32,328 nt of DNA from Polyangia bacterium. GTDB taxonomy: Bacteria; Myxococcota_A; Polyangia; Polyangiales; Polyangiaceae. Both the position numbers and the translations under genes were made by a program. The notes under the pieces are model-generated. The model worked only from the letters and a program-made list of their open reading frames with translations. It searched no databases and was not told the DNA's origin. Of this stretch, positions 23,989 through 31,077 are shown piece by piece. The stretch spans positions 1 to 32,328 of the forward strand of contig JAUHZF010000063.1 of NCBI GenBank assembly GCA_030426145.1, given 5' to 3'. Each line of letters starts with the position of its first letter. The first letter of the stretch is position 1.

Positions 23989-25080
23989 TCAGGGGGTCAG
24001 GCCACAGAGGGGGTCGCCGACCTTGCCCGAGCACCCCGAGGTGGGGTCACCGGGATCTGCTTTCGTGGTGGTGGCACGACTCGAATTCGTGGGGGCTCGG
24101 TAGGTGGGCACCGTGCCCGCGAGAGGCTCGAGACCCACCGCCGCGAGCGCGAGCTTCTCGAGCGCGTGGTCGTAGGCACCGAGGGCATCGGCCTCCGGGT
24201 CGTAGGCGTCGACCCGGTTCCGAGCCGCTTCGGCCGTGGCTTTGGCTTCGCGCCAGTCGCGCGGCAGGTCCTTGCGATCCTTCACCTTGAGCATGAGCGT
24301 CTGGCGCACCGTCTCGAGCTCGGCGTAGCGACTGCGACGTTGCTGCCTCGAGACCTCTCGGCTGAAGTCGCCGAGGGCTTCCTCGTACCGATCGAGCTGG
24401 CCGCTCGTGGGGTGGTGCTCGTCGAGCTGGCGGCGCGCCGTCGCGACCGCGTCGCGCGTAGCCGCGAGCTCGGAGCGGATCCGCTCGTCGCGCTCGAGGC
24501 GTCCAGCCGCGGTGGAGAGCCGGTTGTTGAGCTGTTCGAGGGCGTCGTGCCGGTCGCGCAGCAGCTGCTCCGTCTCGTTGCTGAGCTGGAACATGTTCTG
24601 GTCGTGCTGTTGGCGGAGGCTCTGGAAGTGACTCACGGCGCTGGCGGTGGCACCGCCCCCGATGAGCAGGGTCAACACCACACCCACGGTACCGAAGCGA
24701 CGAAGCCGTCGCCGCTCCACGTCGTTCTCGAGGGCAGCGAGCTTGCGCTGGTGCTCCGCTTCACGCTCCGCCATCTCTCGCGCCACGGCGGCCTGGGTCT
24801 CCACCCGAACGCGCTCCACTTCGGCGAGCCGGATGGTTTCGCGGCGCGCCTCCTCCTCGGCCTCTCGCCGTGCCGCCTCGGCCCTCGCAGATGCTTCCGC
24901 CTGGCGCCGCGCCTCCTCGGCCTCCCGAACCGCGGCCTCCGCCTCGGCACGTCGACGTTCGGCCTCGGCGCGAGCTGCGGCTTGGGCGGCCTCCTCCTCT
25001 TGAATGCGCTCATCTTCGAGCGCCGCGAGCTCACGGAGAGAGAGGATGACGGACGTGTCTTCGGTGGCGGACTGGGTCAT
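23989..25080 (-). CDS. Coiled-coil single-pass membrane protein
   Basis: The 363-residue protein has a very long N-terminal Ala/Glu/Arg coiled coil (about residues 15-125). A basic border RRRLRRF and one membrane helix (about 130-152, VVLTLLIGGGATASA) follow, and a second helical region of about 200 residues ends in a short tail with two Cys (GCSGKVGDPLCG). No signal peptide or enzymatic motif is present. The coiled coil is therefore predicted to be cytoplasmic and the rest periplasmic. The FHA activator gene follows closely, so it might be the membrane partner whose phosphorylated N-terminus (SATEDTS) is read by the FHA domain; that link is an inference. Confidence 0.75.
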   Translation of the reverse strand: MTQSATEDTSVILSLRELAALEDERIQEEEAAQAAARAEAERRRAEAEAAVREAEEARRQAEASARAEAARREAEEEARRETIRLAEVERVRVETQAAVAREMAEREAEHQRKLAALENDVERRRLRRFGTVGVVLTLLIGGGATASAVSHFQSLRQQHDQNMFQLSNETEQLLRDRHDALEQLNNRLSTAAGRLERDERIRSELAATRDAVATARRQLDEHHPTSGQLDRYEEALGDFSREVSRQQRRSRYAELETVRQTLMLKVKDRKDLPRDWREAKATAEAARNRVDAYDPEADALGAYDHALEKLALAAVGLEPLAGTVPTYRAPTNSSRATTTKADPGDPTSGCSGKVGDPLCGLTP

Positions 25081-25175
25081 GGGCGTTGGCTCCGGCTGGG
25101 GTTGTCCGGAGACATCGCAAGGCTCAGACCAGCTCCTCGTTGATGTGATTACGGTGGCTTATGGGGCGTCGAGGG

Positions 25176-25218
25176 TGATCGCGATCGCTGCGATCGCGCG
25201 AGCCGCCGATCGCGATCA
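25176..25218. terminator. Strong GATCGCGATC inverted repeat / stem-loop
   Basis: TGATCGCGATCG at 25176-25187 pairs perfectly with CGATCGCGATCA at 25207-25218 across a 19-base loop, 8 bases after the stop of the beta-helix lipoprotein gene. The arms are themselves 10-bp palindromes (GATCGCGATC twice), and two GCGATCGC copies (25181-25188 and 25190-25197) overlap them. No U-run follows, so it is not a standard rho-independent terminator. It may still end or stabilise the transcript, or be a binding site or cruciform. Confidence 0.5.
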
Positions 25219-25226
25219 AACACCGA

Positions 25227-27719
25227 TCAGAGCTCGCCGTCGCCGAGCTTGCTCGGAGGGGCGAGCATGCTGGAGACGGCCCGGCAGGTGTCTTCGGCGC
25301 CGTCACATCCGCACACGTTGTCGCCGTCGTCGACGAAGAGGAAGGGCACCCCCTCGAACACCTCGCCGTTGAGGGGAAAGGCGTGACACGCGATGGCGGT
25401 GTTGCCGAGGGCGAGCTTGCACCCGAAGTTTGCCACCCCGGCTCGCGCGCTCGACGTCAGCAGCGAGTGGCTCAGGACCACGTCGGTCGGGGCGGCAGGA
25501 TCGTGCAGGAGCGTGAGCCCATCGCCGAACTGATCCGACTGAACGACGTCGACACCCGCCACCCGAAGCCCGGTGAGCCGTGAGGGACCGCCGCTCACGA
25601 AGATTCCCGTCTCCTTCACTCCGCTCACATCGCAGTAGGCGATGGTGGCGTCGGAGACGGTGCCCTGGAGCTGGTTCACCTGGACGCTGATCCCGCGCCC
25701 CCCGTAGCCGGTGGCCGCCGCGGGCTCGATGTCGCGGACGAGGATCCCTTCGAGCGTCGTGCGACTGCCAGCCACGAAGACGCCGGTTTCGTGGGTGCGT
25801 TCCACGAGACAGCCGACGACCCGGCCTTCGGAACCCGCACCGGTGAGCTGGTTGGATTGCAAGCCCATGCCCCGACCGAAGGTGCCAGCTTCGAGCTGAG
25901 GCAGGACGTCGCGCACGAGCACCCGCTCGATGTCATAGGTGGCCCCGAGGGCGAAGACCCCGGTCACGCGCGCCCGCTCGACCCGGCTCCCCGTGAGGGT
26001 GAGCTTGGCCGGCACCAGGTTGTCGTCTTGGGCAGCGATGGCGGTGCCCGACGGCGGATAGATGGGGGACGCGATGGTGTCCTCGACCACGAGGCCCTGC
26101 ACGACCGCGTCCGAGCCGGAGACCAACAACCCGGTCTCGCTCGCGCGTTGAACCACCACGCCGCGGAAGGTGCCGCTTCCCCGGCGCTGAGTGAGCACGT
26201 TGTACTGGAGGGTGATCCCGTTGCCACGGGCACCACCCGGGAGGGGCTGGATGTCGCGCACCACGACGCCGGTCACCGTGCTGTCGCCAGCGGCGAGCGA
26301 GAGGCCGTTCTCGGTCGCGTTCTCGATGAGGGCCCGACGAAGGTCGAGTCGCGGGCGATCGGCATCGGGCGCGATGTCGATGATGCCGATCCCTGCGCCG
26401 CGCTGCATCGTCACGGCGTCGGTCTGCACGTTTCGGATGACCGCGTTCTCCAGGGTCACGTCGGATGCCACGTTGAGCAAGCCCGCATCGCGGGCGCCGT
26501 CGACGTACAGGTCGGTGATGTCGACGACGGCCGTGCCCGTGGTGTTGGGGATCCCCTGGATCGACAGGCCCCGGCCGAAGCGGTTGGTCGCGCTCGGTCG
26601 CATGTCGCGCACGACGAGCCCGCGCGCCGTCACGTCGGCGGATTGGATGAAAAAACCAACCTCGGCGTTGTCGTCGAGCACCACGGACTCGAGCTGGGCT
26701 CGAGCCCGCTCGAGGGTGGTCTCGTCCTCCAGCACCGTGAGGCCCCATCCCTGGTTGGGCACGCCCACGGTGCCACGCACCACCAGCCGGGCCACGTCGG
26801 CATCGCAGCCGGAGAGGTAGACGCCGTGGTGCATCACGTCCTCGACGAGCACGTCGCGGATGGTCACGCCGCTGGCGGGCTGAGCGTCGAACACGGCGAT
26901 GCCGTCGCCCACCGTGTCGTGCACGCGCAGCTCTTCGAGGCGCACGTCCACGGCACCCCGGATGTCGACCCCGACCCCGCTCCCGGTGACCGACACCGCG
27001 CGCAACGCGGCCCCATTCGCTCCCGGGCCGAAGGTGACCGCGGCTGCGGTGCCGTCGATGGTGACCAGGTCGGGACAGAGGCCGAAGAGCGTGACCGGCA
27101 GGTCGACGACGACGTCTTCGGCGTAGACGCCGTCGGCGATGGCGATGACGTCGCCGGCAGTGGCGGCGTCGACGGCGGCTTGAATCGTTGCGTAGGGGGC
27201 CCCTGCGCTACCGTTGCCCCCGCCAGCTGCGTCGTCGTCGACGTAGAGGGTAGGAGTGGGGATGCCGCCCCATGGCGCCGCGCCGCAGGACCGCACGGCG
27301 TGGCAGGTGGTTTCCCCGAGGAAAGCGACCTCGCCGGTGGCGCAGGTTGCGGCCGGGAGGACGGGGTCGCATCCCACATCGCCATCGTGCGTGAACCCCG
27401 CTCCGCAGGCGCCCGGAGGGATCCCCGCAGGCTCACAGGCGCCGTCTCCCGTGCCGACCTCGCCGGCTGGGCAGCCGTCGCGCTGAATGCCCGCCGCGAC
27501 GCACCCCGTGCCCTCGACGAAGCCTTCACCCGCGGGGCACCCGTTGGGTTGCACACCAGGCGCCAAGCAGCTTCCGTCGGGTTGTGGGGCTTCGCTGGGC
27601 GGACACGCTACGGCGGTTCCACCGCCGCCTTGCGCGCTGTCGTCATCATCCGCCTCGTCGTGGCTCGGGCAGCCCAGAATCCCGAGCAACACGAAGCCGA
27701 GGATGAGCCCCCGCCGCAT
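25227..27719 (-). CDS. Large beta-helix lipoprotein with Cys-rich repeats
   Basis: The 830-residue protein has a lipobox (ILGC at about residues 14-17), an acidic spacer, and then five Cys-pair repeats of about 20 residues (about 38-145; CPAGEGFVEGTGC, CPAGEVGTGDGAC and so on). From about 160 on it is a right-handed parallel beta-helix. An ATIQAAVDAATAGDVIAIADGVY motif opens the fold, and six super-repeats of about 66 residues recur as VRDIxP...RGxxxQ. A late CGCDGAEDTC closes it. Such lipoproteins sit on the cell surface and may bind carbohydrates; no catalytic residues are recognisable. The gene begins 12 bases after the hcrB-like gene on the same strand. Confidence 0.85.
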   Translation of the reverse strand: MRRGLILGFVLLGILGCPSHDEADDDDSAQGGGGTAVACPPSEAPQPDGSCLAPGVQPNGCPAGEGFVEGTGCVAAGIQRDGCPAGEVGTGDGACEPAGIPPGACGAGFTHDGDVGCDPVLPAATCATGEVAFLGETTCHAVRSCGAAPWGGIPTPTLYVDDDAAGGGNGSAGAPYATIQAAVDAATAGDVIAIADGVYAEDVVVDLPVTLFGLCPDLVTIDGTAAAVTFGPGANGAALRAVSVTGSGVGVDIRGAVDVRLEELRVHDTVGDGIAVFDAQPASGVTIRDVLVEDVMHHGVYLSGCDADVARLVVRGTVGVPNQGWGLTVLEDETTLERARAQLESVVLDDNAEVGFFIQSADVTARGLVVRDMRPSATNRFGRGLSIQGIPNTTGTAVVDITDLYVDGARDAGLLNVASDVTLENAVIRNVQTDAVTMQRGAGIGIIDIAPDADRPRLDLRRALIENATENGLSLAAGDSTVTGVVVRDIQPLPGGARGNGITLQYNVLTQRRGSGTFRGVVVQRASETGLLVSGSDAVVQGLVVEDTIASPIYPPSGTAIAAQDDNLVPAKLTLTGSRVERARVTGVFALGATYDIERVLVRDVLPQLEAGTFGRGMGLQSNQLTGAGSEGRVVGCLVERTHETGVFVAGSRTTLEGILVRDIEPAAATGYGGRGISVQVNQLQGTVSDATIAYCDVSGVKETGIFVSGGPSRLTGLRVAGVDVVQSDQFGDGLTLLHDPAAPTDVVLSHSLLTSSARAGVANFGCKLALGNTAIACHAFPLNGEVFEGVPFLFVDDGDNVCGCDGAEDTCRAVSSMLAPPSKLGDGEL

Positions 27720-27731
27720 GTCTTCAGGCTA

Positions 27732-28721
27732 TCAGCTCGTCGTCGCCCGCGTCAGCGCTTTGCGTACCAGCACCCTCGCCATCTCGCGACGCCACTCCGG
27801 GTCCTGGTCGATGTTGGTGAGCGGCTTGCTGCCCTTGTAGGCGGCCTCTGCGGCGGCCTGGATCGCGCCCGGTAGCGCATCCCCGTCGACGCCGCGGAGG
27901 TGCCGTCCTGCGGCTTTGATCCGCTTGGGGCGGGAGGCGAGTGCGGAGACCACCAGGTCGGCATCTTCGATCGCTCCCTCTGCGTCCCGATCGATGCGCA
28001 CGGCCACGCTCAGCGCCGGGTAGTCGATGGAGGCGCGACGCCGTAGCTTCTCGTAGGCGCTGCTGCGCCCCTTGCGGAGGGGGATACGAACCCCGGTGAC
28101 GATCTCATCACGCCCTTTGACGGTGTTGTAGATCCCGTCCGGGGTGTAGAAGTCGTCGGCGGCCACGCTACGTGCCCCCTTCGGGCCCCTCAGCTCGATG
28201 ATGCCACCCAGCACCATGAGGGTGGAGGCGCTGTCGTTGGAGGCGGCGGCGACACAGTTCTTGCCCGAGCTGACCACGTGGCACTGGGTGCCGTCTTTCT
28301 TGAGGCAGAACCCGAGGGACTGCCGCCAGAAGTAGGTCTGGTTGTAGTAGACGCAGCGCGTATCGAGGCAGACGTTGCCCCCGAGGGTGCCCATGCGGCG
28401 GTGGTGCGGGCCTCCTACGAGTCCGCAGGCTTCCGCAAAACCCGCCGCGTGCTCGCGAACGCGTGCATCTCCGGCGATGACGTCGAGCGTGGTCATGGCG
28501 CCCACGACGAGGTGGTCGTCCGTGATGGCGATCCCCCGGAGCTCGTCGACGGCTGCGAGCGAGATGAGGTGCTCGGGCTCGACGAGCCCGTGCTTCATGT
28601 TGGGCAGTAGATCGGTGCCGCCAGCGATGAGCCGTGCGTCGGCGCCGTGGGTGCCGAGAAGGGCCACCACTTCTTCGAGGGTGCGGGGGGCGTGGTGCTG
28701 AAAGATGGGCAGAGGCAGCAT
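27732..28721 (-). CDS. hcrB: 4-hydroxybenzoyl-CoA reductase-type FAD subunit (beta)
   Basis: The 329-residue protein is an FAD-binding subunit of the xanthine dehydrogenase family (AGGTDLLPNMKHG near residues 33-45 binds FAD; GTLGGNVC near 111-118). It also has the insertion typical of HcrB, with Cys 123, 139, 147 and 156. Spacings of 16, 8 and 9 equal those of the [4Fe-4S] ligands known for the Thauera enzyme, as recalled. It would pass low-potential electrons via FAD to the molybdenum site that removes the 4-hydroxyl of 4-hydroxybenzoyl-CoA. It follows the alpha-subunit gene by 24 bases; AGGAG lies 10 bases before its ATG. Order C-A-B is the same as in Thauera hcrCAB. Confidence 0.85.
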   Translation of the reverse strand: MLPLPIFQHHAPRTLEEVVALLGTHGADARLIAGGTDLLPNMKHGLVEPEHLISLAAVDELRGIAITDDHLVVGAMTTLDVIAGDARVREHAAGFAEACGLVGGPHHRRMGTLGGNVCLDTRCVYYNQTYFWRQSLGFCLKKDGTQCHVVSSGKNCVAAASNDSASTLMVLGGIIELRGPKGARSVAADDFYTPDGIYNTVKGRDEIVTGVRIPLRKGRSSAYEKLRRRASIDYPALSVAVRIDRDAEGAIEDADLVVSALASRPKRIKAAGRHLRGVDGDALPGAIQAAAEAAYKGSKPLTNIDQDPEWRREMARVLVRKALTRATTS

Positions 28722-28745
28722 GGCGCTTCGACTCCTGGACGACCC

Positions 28746-31070
28746 CTACTGGGCGGCGTCGCGGTCCTGTTGGCGTTCCTTCTCGCGCAGGGCGCGCAGG
28801 ACCTTGGCCGGTGTGAAGGGCAGGTGGTGGAGGCGGATGCCCACCGCATCGTAGATGGCGTTGGCGACGGCGGGGATGCTGGGATGGAGGGGGCCTTCAC
28901 CGGCTTCTTTGGCGCCGAGCGGACCCTCGGGGTCGTTCGACTCGACGATGAGCGCCTCCAGGTCAGGGGTGTCGAGGGTGGTGGGGAGGCGATAGTCGAG
29001 CAAAGAGGGACCGCGGTGCAGCCCGTCGGGCCGAATGACGTGCTCCTCCAACACCGACTCCGCCGCGCCCATGTAGGCGCTGCCCTCCATCTGGCCACGT
29101 ACGATGATGGGGACGATGGCCTTGCCACAGTCGTGGGCGACCCAGATCTTCTCGATGAGGACCTCACCCGTCTCCGTGTCGACCTTCACCTCCGCAACGT
29201 GGGCGGTGAACGAATAGGCGGGAGAGGCGCCAATGGTGCCGCCGCGGTAATCGCCACCGAGCTTGGGCGTGTTGTAGTGGCCCACCGTGCCCAGCGTGCC
29301 GTACTTCGCTTCGGCGAGCTGGATGGCCTCGGTGACCGTCACCGACCGCTTCGGGTCGTCGCGGTGCACCCAATAGCCTCGCGTGACCGTCACTTCTTCG
29401 AGCTCACACTCGAAATGCTCGGCGACGGCGGTGCGGAGCTTTCGCTTCACGTTGCGTGCCGCCATCAAGGCCGCGTTGCCATTCATGAAGGTTCCGCGCG
29501 ACGAGTAGGCACCGAGATCGACCGGAGAGAGATCCGTATCGCCGCTCACCACCCGGATGGCGCCGTAATCGAGGCCCAGCTCGTCGGCGACGATGACCCG
29601 CAACAGCTGGTCGGCGCCCTGGCCGATCTCGTTCTGGCCCGAGAAGACGGTGACACGCCCGGAACGGTCGACCTTGAGCTGTACCGCGCTCTGCGGCATC
29701 TCATTGGGGTAGATGGCGTAGTTGGTGCCGCTGATGTAGCTGCTGCTGGCGACACCGAGGCCGTGGCCGGCGGGGAGTTGACCATAGCGCTCCTTCCATT
29801 GGCTCGCTTTCTCCACCGCCTCGAGGCACTCGAGGAAGCCATTGGATGTGATGCGCATGCCATTGACGGTCTTGGTGTTGCCGCCGAGGGCATTGCGCCG
29901 TCGCAACTCGATGGGGTCGAGCTGAAGCTCGGTGGCGATCTCGTCGAGGGTGACCTCGTAGGCGAAGCGTGGCTGCACGCTCCCGTGGCCTCGCTTGGGG
30001 CCACAGGCTGGTTTATTGGTGAAGACACGCGTCGAGTGGAACCGATAGTGCTCGGGGAAAACGGGGAGTGTGAGCAGCTGCCCCGAGTAGTACGTCGTGA
30101 CCAAGCCGAAGGAGGAGTAGGCGCCGCCGTCGATGAGGGTCTTGGCATCGACCGCGGTGAGGGTACCGTCCTTCTTGGCCCCGACCTTGTAGTGCATGTG
30201 CATCGGGTGCCGGCCCCGATGCGCATAGAACTCCTCTTCGCGAGTGTAGAGGATCTTCACGGGTCGTCCCGTGACCATGCTGAGCTTGGCCACGCAGAAT
30301 TCGAGATCGAAGGGCTCGCTCTTGCCACCGAAGCCGCCGCCGACCGGCGGTTGGATCACGCGAATGCGGGCCGGCGAGATCTCCAGGACCCGGCTCAATT
30401 CGCGGTGAAGGTAATGGCTCACCTGGGTCGCAGACCACACGGTGAGGAACCCCTCCTTGTCGTATTGGCCGATCGCGCAGTGCATCTCGATCGGGGCGTG
30501 GGCGGTGCCCTCGAAGTAGAAGTCGCCCTCCATCACGAGGTCGCTCTCGTCCATCGCGGATTCGACCTCGCCGAAGTCGAGCTCGACCACCTTGCTGATG
30601 TTGTTGCCCTTGCGACCGAGGCCGATCTCTGGACGCTCGAGCGCTTCGTGGGGGTCGGTGACGAAGGGAAGGACCTCGTAGTCGACGACGATGCGCTTGC
30701 TCGCTTCGACCGCCGTGCGCTCGTCGATCGCGGCCACGGCGGCGACCCCGTCGCCGACGTAGCGTGCCACCTCGAGGGCGAGGGGATACTCGTCTGGGGT
30801 CCAGGGGATGATGCCGAAGGTGTTGGGCATGTCCTGGCCGGTGATGACCGCATGCACCCCTTCCATGGCGAGGGCAGCGCTCGCGTCGATCGATTTGATG
30901 CGGGCGTGCGGATGGGGACACCGGAGGATGCGCCCATGCAGCATGCCCGGGAGCTTGATGTCGTCGGTGTAGCGGGTTGCCCCGAGGCGCCGCAGCATGT
31001 CGCCATGACGTTCGACCGCGGGGGGAGCGGCGCGATCCTCGTCGAGCTCGGGCGGGTTGGATTCGCTCAT
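28746..31070 (-). CDS. hcrA: 4-hydroxybenzoyl-CoA reductase-type molybdopterin subunit (alpha)
   Basis: The 774-residue protein is a complete molybdenum-cofactor subunit of the xanthine oxidase family, close to the usual HcrA length. A TRYTDDI stretch and GMLHGRILRCPHPHARI begin the first domain. Moco-binding loops follow as QPPVGGGFGGK (near 240) and QNEIGQGADQLL, and the catalytic Glu lies in LGAKEAGEGP (near 725). It reduces 4-hydroxybenzoyl-CoA to benzoyl-CoA in anaerobic aromatic degradation if its substrate is as in Thauera; related aldehyde or purine substrates are possible. The ATG is 7 bases after the HcrC stop, with GAGG overlapping that stop, so the genes are co-translated. No internal stop or gap was found. 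Confidence 0.85.
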   Translation of the reverse strand: MSESNPPELDEDRAAPPAVERHGDMLRRLGATRYTDDIKLPGMLHGRILRCPHPHARIKSIDASAALAMEGVHAVITGQDMPNTFGIIPWTPDEYPLALEVARYVGDGVAAVAAIDERTAVEASKRIVVDYEVLPFVTDPHEALERPEIGLGRKGNNISKVVELDFGEVESAMDESDLVMEGDFYFEGTAHAPIEMHCAIGQYDKEGFLTVWSATQVSHYLHRELSRVLEISPARIRVIQPPVGGGFGGKSEPFDLEFCVAKLSMVTGRPVKILYTREEEFYAHRGRHPMHMHYKVGAKKDGTLTAVDAKTLIDGGAYSSFGLVTTYYSGQLLTLPVFPEHYRFHSTRVFTNKPACGPKRGHGSVQPRFAYEVTLDEIATELQLDPIELRRRNALGGNTKTVNGMRITSNGFLECLEAVEKASQWKERYGQLPAGHGLGVASSSYISGTNYAIYPNEMPQSAVQLKVDRSGRVTVFSGQNEIGQGADQLLRVIVADELGLDYGAIRVVSGDTDLSPVDLGAYSSRGTFMNGNAALMAARNVKRKLRTAVAEHFECELEEVTVTRGYWVHRDDPKRSVTVTEAIQLAEAKYGTLGTVGHYNTPKLGGDYRGGTIGASPAYSFTAHVAEVKVDTETGEVLIEKIWVAHDCGKAIVPIIVRGQMEGSAYMGAAESVLEEHVIRPDGLHRGPSLLDYRLPTTLDTPDLEALIVESNDPEGPLGAKEAGEGPLHPSIPAVANAIYDAVGIRLHHLPFTPAKVLRALREKERQQDRDAAQ

Positions 31071-31077
31071 GGCATCC

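Noticed and set aside
25176..25218. Replication origin or standard rho-independent terminator
   Set aside because: There are no DnaA-box cluster, replication genes or AT-rich stretch for an origin, and no U-run after the stem for a standard terminator; kept only as an inverted repeat of uncertain role.
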